Assembly (NCBI RefSeq): GCF_019884725.1
Contig: NZ_CP082322.1
Location: 1-64,000, forward strand
DNA length: 64,000 bases
From: Leucobacter tenebrionis
GTDB lineage: Bacteria > Actinomycetota > Actinomycetes > Actinomycetales > Microbacteriaceae
Direction: 5' to 3'
Shown here: positions 35,789-43,895 of the stretch, piece by piece
How positions within the stretch are numbered: the stretch's first letter is position 1
Layout of the letters: every line of letters starts with the position of its first letter
Translations under genes and position numbers: made by a program
The notes under the pieces: generated by a model
Database searches by the model: none
Told to the model about the DNA's origin: nothing
Seen by the model: only the letters and a program-made list of their open reading frames with translations

Positions 35789-36150
35789 GCGGCTTCGCGC
35801 TGGCGCTCGGGATCGCGGCCGCGGGAGGCCTCGGCGCCGCCCTCAGGCACCTCGTCGACTCGAGCCTGCCCGACCGCGTTCGCGCCCGTTTCCCCTGGGG
35901 CATCATGCTCATCAACCTCACGGGATCCTTCGCCCTCGGCCTGCTCGTCGGCCTCGCGCTCGACCACCCGATCGCGAGCGTGCTCTCGACCGGGTTTCTC
36001 GGCGGATACACGACGTTCAGCACCGCGAGCCTCGACAGCGTGCGCCTGCTGGCGGCGCGGCGCTACGGGGCGGCGCTGTGGAACGGACCCGGCATGCTGA
36101 TCCTCGCGACCGGAATCGCGGTGTGCGGGATCCTGTTCGGCCGATCCTGA
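35785..36150 (+). CDS. crcB: CrcB/Fluc fluoride channel subunit 2
   Basis: 121-aa partner subunit with four membrane helices: IAAAGGLGAALRHLVD, GIMLINLTGSFALGLLVGLAL, GFLGGYTTFSTASLDSVRLL and GPGMLILATGIAVCGILF. It carries the canonical GGYTTFST motif that lines the sodium site and ion path. It overlaps subunit 1 by 4 bp, which should give one-to-one amounts for a heterodimer. Convergent with pdxY. Confidence 0.92.
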   Translation: MSGFALALGIAAAGGLGAALRHLVDSSLPDRVRARFPWGIMLINLTGSFALGLLVGLALDHPIASVLSTGFLGGYTTFSTASLDSVRLLAARRYGAALWNGPGMLILATGIAVCGILFGRS

Positions 36151-36218
36151 CCGCCCCGTCACCCCGGGCGACGACCGATCACTCCGTCTTCCCGTGCGAC
36201 GGAGGAGTCGCGGGATCT

Positions 36219-36265
36219 CACCTGCGCGAGCCAGGCACCTGCGCGAGCCACGCACCTGCGCGGCG
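36219..36265. repeat. 17-bp tandem repeat, 2.7 copies
   Basis: CACCTGCGCGAGCCAGG (36219-36235) is followed by a copy with one change (36236-36252) and a partial third. It lies in the gap between the convergent crcB pair and pdxY. Confidence 0.75.
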
Positions 36266-36283
36266 TGCCCCGCAGCGCCCCGC

Positions 36284-37153
36284 TCAGCGGACCCGCTGTG
36301 CCTCGAAGGAGTGCGTCGGGTTCGCGTAGGCCTCCTGCGACTCGACGAGCTGCAGCTCGCGCGTGCCCGCCGCGAGAGTGCGCTCGAGCAGTTCGAAGAC
36401 GCTCGCCGCGGTGCGCGAGAGCGCCCCGGCCGCATCGCCTTCGCGGCGGAGGTGCGCCGTGAAGAGCGCGGCGGTCACGTCGCCGGAGCCGTTGCGCTTG
36501 AGCGGCAGGCGGGGCGTCTCGACCAGCCAGGCGCCGTCATCCGTGACGGCGAGCATCTCGATCGTGGCGGGTTCGCCGTCTGCGCCGACGGGGCGGCCGG
36601 GGCGTTCGACGCTCGTCACGAGCACGGTGCTCGGGCCGAGTTCCCTGGCCCGGTCCACGGCGTCGAGCGTCGACTCGAGCGTGTCGGGGGAGGTGCCGGT
36701 GATGAAGCCGAGCTCGAACTGGTTCGGAGTGATGAAGTCGGCGCGCGGCACGACGCGGTCGCGGATCAGATCCTGCACCTCGGGGGCGACGTGGCACCCC
36801 GACTTCGCGTTGCCGAGCACCGGGTCGCAGGCGTAGATCGCGTTCGGGCTGTGGCGCTTCACGCGCTCGACGGCGTCGAGGATCGCGTCGCCGATGCTAC
36901 TGCCGCCCTGATAGCCCGAGAGCACGGCGTCGACGTTCTCGAGCCCGCCGCGCTCCTCGATGCCGGTGACGATCTCGCGCACGTCGTCACCGCTCAGCAT
37001 CGGGCCGCGCCACGAGCCGTAGCCCGTGTGGTTCGAGAAGCAGACGGTCGAGACCGGCATCACCTCGACGCCGATGCGCTGCAGCGGGAACACCGCCGCC
37101 GAGTTGCCGACGTGACCGTAGGAGACCGAGGATTGGATCGAGAGTACGCGCAT
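36284..37153 (-). CDS. pdxY: Pyridoxal kinase
   Basis: Phosphorylates pyridoxal in vitamin B6 salvage. The 289-aa ribokinase-fold protein has ILSIQSSVSYGHVGNSAA near the start (read here as VLSIQSSVSYGHVGN), VLSGYQGGSS, YACDPVLGN, FITPNQFELGFITG and the ATP/anion-hole GSGDVTAALFTAHL. The ATG at 37153 is preceded by an operator-like inverted repeat 15-61 bp upstream. The frame runs further upstream but through that repeat, so I reject the longer version. Confidence 0.93.
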   Translation of the reverse strand: MRVLSIQSSVSYGHVGNSAAVFPLQRIGVEVMPVSTVCFSNHTGYGSWRGPMLSGDDVREIVTGIEERGGLENVDAVLSGYQGGSSIGDAILDAVERVKRHSPNAIYACDPVLGNAKSGCHVAPEVQDLIRDRVVPRADFITPNQFELGFITGTSPDTLESTLDAVDRARELGPSTVLVTSVERPGRPVGADGEPATIEMLAVTDDGAWLVETPRLPLKRNGSGDVTAALFTAHLRREGDAAGALSRTAASVFELLERTLAAGTRELQLVESQEAYANPTHSFEAQRVR

Positions 37154-37167
37154 GCTTCGATCCTCGC

Positions 37168-37214
37168 ATTGGTCCATCTCGTGTACCAATGGAGACGGGT
37201 ACAGATGGACCAAT
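37168..37214. promoter_or_regulatory. Long inverted repeat with three ATTGGTNCA half-sites before pdxY
   Basis: ATTGGTCCATCT (37168-37179) and AGATGGACCAAT (37203-37214) form a perfect 12-bp inverted repeat. Inside, TGTACCAAT (37182-37190) is another half-site in the same direction as the right arm. On the strand of pdxY this gives two direct copies and one inverted copy of ATTGGT(C/A)CA. That layout resembles operators of GntR/MocR regulators that control vitamin B6 genes. A terminator role for the upstream FAD oxidase is also possible. Confidence 0.55.
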
Positions 37215-37217
37215 CTC

Positions 37218-38567
37218 TCAGATCGCGCGCCCCGGCGTGAGGATGCCGCGCGGGTCGAGCGCGGCCTTGATCGCGAGCTGCACATCGAGCGCGACGGGGT
37301 CGAGCTGCCAGGGCAACTCGTGGCGCTTGAGCGAACCGATGCCGTGCTCGCCCGAGATCGTGCCGCCGAGGGAGATCGCGAGCTTCGTGATGTCGTCGAT
37401 GACGAGGTCGGCGAGGGCGATGCCCTCCGGCGTGTCGGGAGCCTCGACGGTGCTGTGCAGATTGCCGTCGCCCGCGTGAGCGACCGTCGAGACGCGACGG
37501 CCGTGCCGCTCCGAGATCTCGGCGATACCGCGGAACACCTCCGCCAGTGCGGCGACCGGCACCCCGACGTCGCACGAGATCTTGAGGCCGCGCGCGTTGA
37601 GCGCCGGGTTCGAGAGGCGGCGCGCCTCGAGCAGGGCATCCGAGTCCGAGATGCCGGTGTCGGTCGCCCCGTGCGCCGAGCAGGTCGCCGTGATGGCCCG
37701 CGCCTTCTCTTCGGCGTCGAGCCCCACGGTCTGGCCGACGAGCATCGCGCCTCGAGGCACGGTGAGGCCGCTGGGGTGGAACGACTCGATGATCTCCACG
37801 CTGAGCGCGTCCATGAGCTCGAGCACCTCGGGCTGAGCCGGGCCGCCCACGATCGCGGTCACCGCGCGACCCGCGTCCTCGAGCGTGTCGAAGCTCGCGC
37901 GGAAGGTGCGCGGCGTGCCCGGCGGAACCGCCTTCAGTCGTACCGTGGCCTCCGTGATCACCCCGAGCGTGCCCTCCGACCCGATGAAGAGGCTCTTCAG
38001 GTCGTAGCCGACCACGTTCTTGCGGGTGAGCGCGCCGGCCCGCAGCACCCGCCCGTCGGCGAGCACTACCTCGAGCGCCGCGACCGAGTCGGTCGTCACG
38101 CCGTGCGAGACGCAGCGCAGGCCGCCCGCGTTGGTCGCGATGTTGCCCCCGACGGTGCAGATGCGCGCGCTGGCCGGGTCGGGCGGGAAGAAGAGGCCCT
38201 GCTCCCGGCACGCGGCGTCGAGCTTGGCCGTGATCACACCCGGCTGCACGACGGCCAGGCGATTCGCAGCGTCGATCCGCACGATGCGGTTCATCCGCTC
38301 CAGCGAGACGATGATGCCGCCGTCGTAGGCCATGGCGCCTCCGGCGAGCCCGGTGCCCGCGCCGCGCACGCTCACGGGGGTGCCGTGCTCGTGCGCCCAC
38401 GCCAGGGCCGCCGACACGTCGTCGGTCGAGGACGCCAGCACGAGGGCGAGCGGCGTGCCCGCCGGCACGGCCCGAGACGTGTCGATGGCGTACGGTGCGA
38501 TGAGCTCGGGATCGGTCACCAGCCGATCACCGAGTGCGTGCTGCAGCTGCTGAAGCGATGTCTCCAC
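37218..38567 (-). CDS. FAD-linked oxidase, GlcD/D-lactate dehydrogenase type
   Basis: 449-aa flavoenzyme oxidising a 2-hydroxy acid such as D-lactate or glycolate. The FAD-binding PCMH domain (about 35-215) has VSVRGAGTGLAGGAMAYDGGIIVSLERMNRI, PDPASARICTVGGNIATNAGGLR and FIGSEGTLGVITEATVRL. The C-terminal cap has HAGDGNLHSTV and GEHGIGSLKRHEL with the catalytic histidine. No separate iron-sulfur subunit is next to it. It stands alone upstream of pdxY, with the inverted repeat between. The exact substrate is not determined. Confidence 0.88.
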   Translation of the reverse strand: METSLQQLQHALGDRLVTDPELIAPYAIDTSRAVPAGTPLALVLASSTDDVSAALAWAHEHGTPVSVRGAGTGLAGGAMAYDGGIIVSLERMNRIVRIDAANRLAVVQPGVITAKLDAACREQGLFFPPDPASARICTVGGNIATNAGGLRCVSHGVTTDSVAALEVVLADGRVLRAGALTRKNVVGYDLKSLFIGSEGTLGVITEATVRLKAVPPGTPRTFRASFDTLEDAGRAVTAIVGGPAQPEVLELMDALSVEIIESFHPSGLTVPRGAMLVGQTVGLDAEEKARAITATCSAHGATDTGISDSDALLEARRLSNPALNARGLKISCDVGVPVAALAEVFRGIAEISERHGRRVSTVAHAGDGNLHSTVEAPDTPEGIALADLVIDDITKLAISLGGTISGEHGIGSLKRHELPWQLDPVALDVQLAIKAALDPRGILTPGRAI

Positions 38568-38715
38568 CCTGGCTCCTCGATCGATGACGGCGTGCCGTGA
38601 TCCACGCTATCGCACGCCGGCGTGCTGAGCGCCCGCCTGCTGCGTGCCCGCCGCGCGCTGCCCGCGCGCCTCGCTGCCGTCGCGTGCCCGTAGGCCCGCC
38701 CCGCTCCGAGCGGCG

Positions 38716-38777
38716 AACGCGGAGTCCCGAATCGCTGGTACGCGGCATCCTGAAGCAGCAGTTCGGGACTCCGCGTT
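38716..38777. repeat. Perfect 16-bp inverted repeat with 30-nt loop
   Basis: AACGCGGAGTCCCGAA (38716-38731) and its complement TTCGGGACTCCGCGTT (38762-38777) enclose a 30-nt loop that can pair further (GCTG with CAGC). It has the look of a REP/MITE-like element or a strong bidirectional hairpin. Confidence 0.75.
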
Positions 38778-38784
38778 TCGCGGC

Positions 38785-38815
38785 GGGGCCGTGGGGCCGT
38801 GGGGCCGTGGGGCGA
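38785..38815. repeat. GGGGCCGT simple repeat
   Basis: About three to four copies of the 8-mer GGGGCCGT in a row, decaying into GGGGCGAT and GGGGCGGT. It lies just upstream of the gluQ start. Confidence 0.75.
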
Positions 38816-38872
38816 TGGGGCGGTAGGGTCGCGGGGGCCGTGGGCCGTGGGTGGGCGTGGGAGGATGAGGGG

Positions 38873-39958
38873 ATGGAGGATCGAGCGAGCGCGGTACGCG
38901 AGGCGCGGGGTTCCGGCGGGGCGGCGGCCCGCGCGACAGCGGCCCCCGGCGCGGCGGCCCGCGCGGCGGCGGCTCGCGGCGCGGTGACTCCCGGCCCGGC
39001 GATTCCCGGCGCGGTGGCGACTCCTGGGGCGGCGACTCCCGGCGCGGGCCGATACGCTCCGAGCCCGTCGGGGGACCTGCACCTCGGCAACCTGCGCACA
39101 GCGCTGCTGGCCTGGTTGTTCGCGCGGAAGAGCGGGCGCGAGTTCCTCATGCGCATCGAGGATCTGGATCGCGCGCGCGACGCGGGGACGGGGGAGCGGC
39201 AGCTCGAGGATCTCGCGAGCATCGGGATCGACTGGGACGGCGAACCGGTGCTGCAGACGGAGCGCGCCTCCGACCACGCGGCGGCGATCCGCCGTCTCTC
39301 CCTCGCCGGCCTCGTCTACGAGTGCACCTGCACGCGTCGTGACATCCTCGCTGCGCCGAGCGCCCCGCACGCTCCGCCGGGCGCGTACCCCGGCACCTGC
39401 CGCAACCGCACCGACGCGGAGCGAGCCGCTGCGCGCGCCGCGATCCTGCCCCGGCAGCCCGCTCTGCGGCTCCGCGCACCCGCCGACGTGCACGAACTCG
39501 AGTTCGACGACCTCGTGCTCGGCAGAACCCGGGGCGACATCGACGACTTCGTGCTGCGACGCGGCGACGGCACGGTCGCGTACAACCTGGCGGTCGTGGT
39601 CGATGACGCCGCAATGGGAGTCGACCAGATCGTGCGGGGCGACGACCTGGCGCCGTCGACTCCACGACAGATCCTGCTGCAGCGCCTGCTCGAGCTGCCC
39701 TCGCCACCGGCAGTCGAGTACGCCCACGTGCCGCTCGTGCTCGGCCCCACCGGCAAGCGGCTCGCGAAGCGCGACGGCGCGGTCACCCTCGCGCAGTTGC
39801 GGGAGCGCGGGATCACTGCCGCGGACGTGCTGAGCACGCTCGCGGTATCGCTCGATCTCGCGGCCCCGGGCGAGCGGGTCGCCATCGATCGGCTCCTCGC
39901 CAGGTTCGACCCGGCCGCCCTGCCCCGCGCCCCTTGGACGTGGGGCAGGCCGGCGTGA
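38873..39958 (+). CDS. gluQ: Glutamyl-Q tRNA(Asp) synthetase
   Basis: Attaches glutamate to queuosine at position 34 of tRNA-Asp; it resembles the catalytic core of GluRS without the anticodon-binding domain. GRYAPSPSGDLHLGNLRTALLAWLFAR carries the HIGH-like HLGN. YECTCTRRDI...GTCR gives the zinc-binding cysteines, and LGPTGKRLAKRDGA is the KMSKS-like loop. The first 58 residues are an Ala/Gly/Pro/Thr-rich extension (GAVTPGPAIPGAVATPGAAT) that homologues lack, so a later internal start (for example the GTG near residue 38) is possible. ATG at 38873 after GAGGATGAGGGG. Confidence 0.88.
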   Translation: MEDRASAVREARGSGGAAARATAAPGAAARAAAARGAVTPGPAIPGAVATPGAATPGAGRYAPSPSGDLHLGNLRTALLAWLFARKSGREFLMRIEDLDRARDAGTGERQLEDLASIGIDWDGEPVLQTERASDHAAAIRRLSLAGLVYECTCTRRDILAAPSAPHAPPGAYPGTCRNRTDAERAAARAAILPRQPALRLRAPADVHELEFDDLVLGRTRGDIDDFVLRRGDGTVAYNLAVVVDDAAMGVDQIVRGDDLAPSTPRQILLQRLLELPSPPAVEYAHVPLVLGPTGKRLAKRDGAVTLAQLRERGITAADVLSTLAVSLDLAAPGERVAIDRLLARFDPAALPRAPWTWGRPA

Positions 39959-39974
39959 CCGCCCCGTCGCCTCG

Positions 39975-40316
39975 TTACTTCTTGAGCGCCCTGATGATGC
40001 GCGCCAGCGCGCGCCCGGCGACGCACACGAAGGGCACGCCGACCGCGAGCAGGGCGATGATGTTCGGCTCGAAGCGGGTCTCGCCGCCGCGGGTCACGTA
40101 GGCGCCGACCGGCACCGACATGCCCCCGCCGCCTCCGCCGGATCCTTCGCCCTGGGCGTCCTCGAGACCGCCGCCGCCCTCGCCGGCGCCGAAGCCGTAC
40201 GAGGTGCACGCGACGGGGATGATGGTGGCGCCGTCGACCTCGACGGGCTCGCCGTAGGACGCGTTGACGCCTACCTGGGTGACCGTGTCTGCAAGCTGCT
40301 GAGTGAGAGATGCCAT
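39975..40316 (-). CDS. GerW/YtfJ-like protein
   Basis: 113-aa protein of the GerW sporulation-protein family, which also occurs in non-sporing Actinobacteria and has no proven role there. It begins ASLTQQLADTVTQVGVNASYGEPVEVDGATIIPVACTSYGFG, followed by a glycine-rich spacer (about 45-65). The C-terminal part SVPVGAYVTRGGETRFEPNIIALLAVGVPFVC and a short basic tail complete it. I use the ATG at 40316, not the GTG two codons earlier. Convergent with gluQ, 17 bp apart. Confidence 0.8.
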   Translation of the reverse strand: MASLTQQLADTVTQVGVNASYGEPVEVDGATIIPVACTSYGFGAGEGGGGLEDAQGEGSGGGGGGMSVPVGAYVTRGGETRFEPNIIALLAVGVPFVCVAGRALARIIRALKK

Positions 40317-40358
40317 GTCCACACCCTACCCGCTCGCCCCGTGATCCGTCTCGGGAAT

Positions 40359-41174
40359 TCAGGCCTCGGCTGAACCGTAGCGGCCGCGGCGCGCGGGCTC
40401 AGGCAGGGGGCGCTTGGCCTCGATCCCGTCGCCCGATGAGACGTGCTTGATGCGGCGGATCACCCAGGGCACGAGGTGCTCCTTCGCCCACACCACGTCC
40501 TCCTTGCGGGCCTGGCGCCAGTCGCGCAGCGGCAGGGGCGGCGGGTCGAGCGGGGTCAGCTCGTGCGGCACGTTCAGCGCATCGAGTGCGGCGCGCGCGA
40601 TGGTGTGGTGACCGAGCGCGTTGAGGTGCAGGCGATCGCCGGCCCAGTAGCGGCTGTCCTGCAGCTCCTCGAGGGCCCACTGATCCACGACTACGCAGTC
40701 GTGGCGCTTCGCGACCTTGCGCACGTTCTCATTGAAGATCGCGACCTTGCCGCGGATCGTGCGGAACACGGGTTGGAACGCCGTGTCGACGCCGGTGAAG
40801 ACGAGGATCGTCGCTCCGCCCGTGCTCAGCCGCTCGATCACGCGGTCGAGCTTCGCCGCGACCTCGTCGGGATCGGTCCCCGGGCGGATCACGTCGTTGC
40901 CGCCGGCGCACACGCTGATGAGGTCGGGCCGCAGATCCAGGGCCGCCTCCACCTGCTCGTCGGCGATCTGCTGGATGAGCTTGCCGCGCACGGCGAGATT
41001 GGCGTACGCGAACTCCTCGTCGTACCCGCTGAGCACCTCCGCGAAGCGGTCGGCCCAGCCCCGCAGCCCACCGGGGCTGTCGGCGTCCGGATCTCCGACC
41101 CCCTCGGTGAACGAATCGCCGATGGCCACGAAACGCGACCAGGGAAGCTCGATTCCCGCCTGATCCTCTGTCAC
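40359..41174 (-). CDS. SGNH/GDSL-family hydrolase
   Basis: 271-aa esterase/lipase-fold protein without a signal peptide, so cytosolic. Block I is VAIGDSFTEGVGDP with the nucleophile serine, block III is CAGGNDV, and block V is DRLHLNALGHHTIA with the catalytic Asp-His. The C-terminal RRGRYGSAEA tail is basic. Substrate unknown; related proteins are common and poorly characterised in Microbacteriaceae. It diverges from the helicase gene with 72 bp between. Confidence 0.88.
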   Translation of the reverse strand: MTEDQAGIELPWSRFVAIGDSFTEGVGDPDADSPGGLRGWADRFAEVLSGYDEEFAYANLAVRGKLIQQIADEQVEAALDLRPDLISVCAGGNDVIRPGTDPDEVAAKLDRVIERLSTGGATILVFTGVDTAFQPVFRTIRGKVAIFNENVRKVAKRHDCVVVDQWALEELQDSRYWAGDRLHLNALGHHTIARAALDALNVPHELTPLDPPPLPLRDWRQARKEDVVWAKEHLVPWVIRRIKHVSSGDGIEAKRPLPEPARRGRYGSAEA

Positions 41175-41246
41175 TGCCAGCCCCTGTTCTTCGAGCGGCG
41201 CCCGTCTGAGAACGCCCGCGACCTACACGGTCTAGTCTAGATCGCT

Positions 41247-43058
41247 GTGACAGATTCGGATCCAGCCCTCCACCTCCCGGGAACGAGCGCCGCCGAACAC
41301 CTGCCTCCGGCTTATCCCGAGCGCGCCGCCCACGGCACCGCACCCCGCCTGCGCGCCTGGCAGGAGGAGGCCATCAAGCAGTACCTCGAACAGAACCCCC
41401 GGGACTTCCTGGCCTCGGCGACCCCCGGCGCGGGAAAGACGACGTTCGCCCTGCGGCTCGCGTCGATCCTGCGCGCCAACCACACGGTCAGCCAGATCAT
41501 CGTCGTCGCCCCCACGGAGCACCTCAAGACCCAGTGGGCGGACGCCGCCGCGCGCGCGGGCATCCGCCTCAACCCCCACTACTCGAACAGCGACGGCCTC
41601 GGCTACGGCCGCCACTTCCACGGTGTGGCGGTGACCTACGCGCAGGTCGCGATGAAACCGGTGCAGCACCGTCTGCTCACGGAGAACGCCGACACGCTCG
41701 TGATCCTCGACGAGGTGCATCACGGCGGCGACGCGCTCAGCTGGGGCGATGCGATCCGCGAGGCGTACGGCAATGCGAAGCGCAGGCTCTCGCTCACGGG
41801 CACGCCGTTCCGCTCCGACGATGCCCCGATCCCGTTCGTGCAGTACGCCCCGCAGGGCGACGGATCCCGGCTCTCGCTCACCGACTACGACTACGGCTAC
41901 GGCCGCGCGCTCGCCGACGGCATCGTGCGCCCCGTCATCTTCATGGTCTACGCCGGCAAGATGCGATGGCAGACCTCGGCCGGCGAGGAGATGGAGGCCG
42001 CGCTCGGCGAGGGCAACACGAAGGACGTGACCTCGCAGGCCTGGCGCACCGCTCTCGACCCGGCCGGGGACTGGATCGCGAAGGTGCTGCGCGCCGCCGA
42101 CCGGCGCCTGACCGAGGTGCGGCAGCAGATCCCGGACGCGGGCGGACTCGTCATCGCCACCGACCACGCGGCCGCGAAGTCCTACGCCCGTCAGCTGCGC
42201 GAGATCACCGGAGAGGAGGTCGCACTGATCCTCTCCGACGACGACGGTGCCTCCGAGCGGATCGACGCCTTCTCCGAGGGGGATTCGCGGTGGATGGTCG
42301 CGGTGCGCATGGTGTCGGAGGGCGTCGATGTGCCCCGTCTCGCGGTCGGCGTCTACGCGACGAGTTCCTCGACCCCGCTGTTCTTCGCGCAGGCCATCGG
42401 CCGTTTCGTGCGCTCCCGGCGCCGCGGCGAGGTGGCCTCCGTGTTCATCCCGAACGTTCCGGCGCTCATGCAGCTCGCCTCGGAGCTCGAGAAGGAGCGC
42501 AACCACGTGCTCGAGGGGCCGAAGAGCGCCGAGGAGATGTGGGATGCCGAGGCCGCACTCATGGCGGAGGCGGAACGCGGGGATCAGGCGTCGTCTGAAC
42601 TGCTCGAGGAGGAGGGGTTCAAGTATCAGGCGCTCGGATCCGACGCCCACTTCGACCGCGCCGTGTTCGACGGGGCGGAGTTCGGCGGTTACGCGGAGGT
42701 CGAGACCGAGGAAGAGCTCGACTTCCTCGGGTTCCCCGGTCTGCTCGAACCGCAGGAGGTGAAGGCGCTGCTGCAGCAGCGGCAGGCGCGGCAGGCGAGG
42801 CGATCCGCGGCACGGCAGGGGATCCTCGAGCACGCACCCGAACGAGCGGAGGCTCCCGAGGCGCTGCACCGCACGCTCGGCGAGCAGCGCAAACTCCTGA
42901 GCAGCCTCGTCGGCATGTACGCCAAGGTGTCGGGGGAGCCCCACAAGGACATCCACACCGAACTGCGGCGCGTGTGCGGCGGCCCGCCGGTGGCGCAGGC
43001 GTCGGTGACGCAGCTGCAGAAGCGCATCGAGTTGCTGCGTCGTCGACTCCGCCCGTAG
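41247..43058 (+). CDS. DEAD/DEAH-box (SF2) helicase
   Basis: 603-aa ATP-dependent nucleic-acid translocase. The RecA-like domain 1 has Q-like RAWQEEAIKQYL, Walker A ATPGAGKTTFA, motif II DEVHH and SLTGTPFRSD (motif III). Domain 2 has VRMVSEGVDVPRLAVGVYAT and motif VI FAQAIGRFVRSRR. The C-terminal 180 residues are charged and helical, with no known accessory domain. It is a conserved single-copy actinobacterial protein whose role is not established to my knowledge. The GTG start at 41247 follows a TCTAGAT -10-like sequence 9-15 bp upstream. Confidence 0.9.
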   Translation: MTDSDPALHLPGTSAAEHLPPAYPERAAHGTAPRLRAWQEEAIKQYLEQNPRDFLASATPGAGKTTFALRLASILRANHTVSQIIVVAPTEHLKTQWADAAARAGIRLNPHYSNSDGLGYGRHFHGVAVTYAQVAMKPVQHRLLTENADTLVILDEVHHGGDALSWGDAIREAYGNAKRRLSLTGTPFRSDDAPIPFVQYAPQGDGSRLSLTDYDYGYGRALADGIVRPVIFMVYAGKMRWQTSAGEEMEAALGEGNTKDVTSQAWRTALDPAGDWIAKVLRAADRRLTEVRQQIPDAGGLVIATDHAAAKSYARQLREITGEEVALILSDDDGASERIDAFSEGDSRWMVAVRMVSEGVDVPRLAVGVYATSSSTPLFFAQAIGRFVRSRRRGEVASVFIPNVPALMQLASELEKERNHVLEGPKSAEEMWDAEAALMAEAERGDQASSELLEEEGFKYQALGSDAHFDRAVFDGAEFGGYAEVETEEELDFLGFPGLLEPQEVKALLQQRQARQARRSAARQGILEHAPERAEAPEALHRTLGEQRKLLSSLVGMYAKVSGEPHKDIHTELRRVCGGPPVAQASVTQLQKRIELLRRRLRP

Positions 43059-43084
43059 CAGAGGGGTTCCCTAGAATCGGTCGC

Positions 43085-43591
43085 GTGGGAAAGAAGAGGG
43101 GCTCGGGATCGGTTGCGGGCTCGACGCCGGCGACGGTCGCGCTGACGAAAGCGGGGATCTCGTTCGAGATCCGAAGCTATGCGCACGATCCGTCGGTGAC
43201 GGACTTCGGGGGAGAGGCCGCAGCGGCACTGGGCGTCGAGGCGTCGCTCGTGTTCAAGACGCTGCTCGCGGAGGTGGATGGCGTGCTCGCTGTGGGGATC
43301 GTGCCCGTCTCGGGACGGCTCGATCTCAAGGCGCTCGCGTCGGCGCTCGGCGGCAGGCGCGCGAGCATGGCGGATCCCGCTGTCGCGGAGCGGAGAACGG
43401 GATACGTCGTCGGCGGTATCAGCCCACTGGGCCAGCGCACTCGTCTGCGCACGGTGCTCGACGAATCGGCTCTGGAGCACGACGCGGTGCTCGTATCGGG
43501 TGGGCGGAGAGGCCTCGACATCGAGCTCGCGCCGCACGATCTGGTACGCGCCACCGATGCGATCGTCGCCGTGATCTCCCGCGCGGCATGA
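43085..43591 (+). CDS. ybaK: YbaK-type Cys-tRNA(Pro) deacylase
   Basis: Editing enzyme that removes cysteine mischarged on tRNA-Pro. The 168-aa YbaK/EbsC fold has the invariant lysine in SLVFKTLLAEVDG, the GxxPxG-type loop YVVGGISPLGQRTRLRTVLDES and IELAPHDLVRATDA near the C-terminus. The basic N-terminus (GKKRGSGSVAG) is slightly longer than usual. GTG start. It follows the helicase gene by 27 bp and may share its transcript. Confidence 0.92.
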   Translation: MGKKRGSGSVAGSTPATVALTKAGISFEIRSYAHDPSVTDFGGEAAAALGVEASLVFKTLLAEVDGVLAVGIVPVSGRLDLKALASALGGRRASMADPAVAERRTGYVVGGISPLGQRTRLRTVLDESALEHDAVLVSGGRRGLDIELAPHDLVRATDAIVAVISRAA

Positions 43592-43714
43592 GGTGGCGCA
43601 AACGCGGCGGTGTAAATGCGGTGGCGCGCACGCAGCAGCGCATGCCCCGGGGCGGGGCGAGGGGCGACGCGCCCGGCGAATCGATCGCAATTCGTGCGGT
43701 GACGATATCCGTGC

Positions 43715-43720
43715 TAAGTT
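43715..43720 (+). promoter_or_regulatory. -10-like TAAGTT before tRNA-Leu(GAG)
   Basis: TAAGTT lies 36 nt before the tRNA 5' end, with a weak -35 (TTCGTG, 43691-43696) 18 bp upstream. The surrounding bases are AT-richer than the flanking genes. Confidence 0.4.
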
Positions 43721-43755
43721 ATTCTCTGTTCGGCCGATGAAGGTCCGAAACGTTC

Positions 43756-43840
43756 GCGCGGGTGGCGGAATGGCAGACGCGCTAGCTTGAGGTGCTAGTG
43801 CCCGTATTAGGGCGTGGGGGTTCAAGTCCCCCTCCGCGCA
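43756..43840 (+). tRNA. tRNA-Leu (anticodon GAG)
   Basis: Class II tRNA with acceptor GCGCGGG (43756-43762) pairing with TCCGCGC (43833-43839) and discriminator A. The anticodon stem CTAGC/GCTAG encloses TTGAGGT, giving GAG (codon CUC). It has a long variable arm and T-loop TTCAAGT. CCA is not encoded. Confidence 0.95.
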
Positions 43841-43848
43841 CGTGAATG

Positions 43849-43895
43849 AAATGGCCCCTGGCTTCGGAAAGAGACTTCCGAGCCGGGGGCCATTT
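43849..43895 (+). terminator. Terminator after tRNA-Leu(GAG)
   Basis: AAATGGCCCCTGGCTTCGGAA pairs with TTCCGAGCCGGGGGCCATTT in a 20-bp stem with one bulge around a 6-nt loop. It ends in CATTTGCG. Confidence 0.85.

Larger units (their letters stand above)
38568..38872. other. Non-coding gap between FAD oxidase and GluQ-RS genes
   Basis: 305 bp holding a large perfect inverted repeat (38716-38777) and a GGGGCCGT-type simple repeat. An open frame crosses it but has no RBS. I see no gene. Confidence 0.6.
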
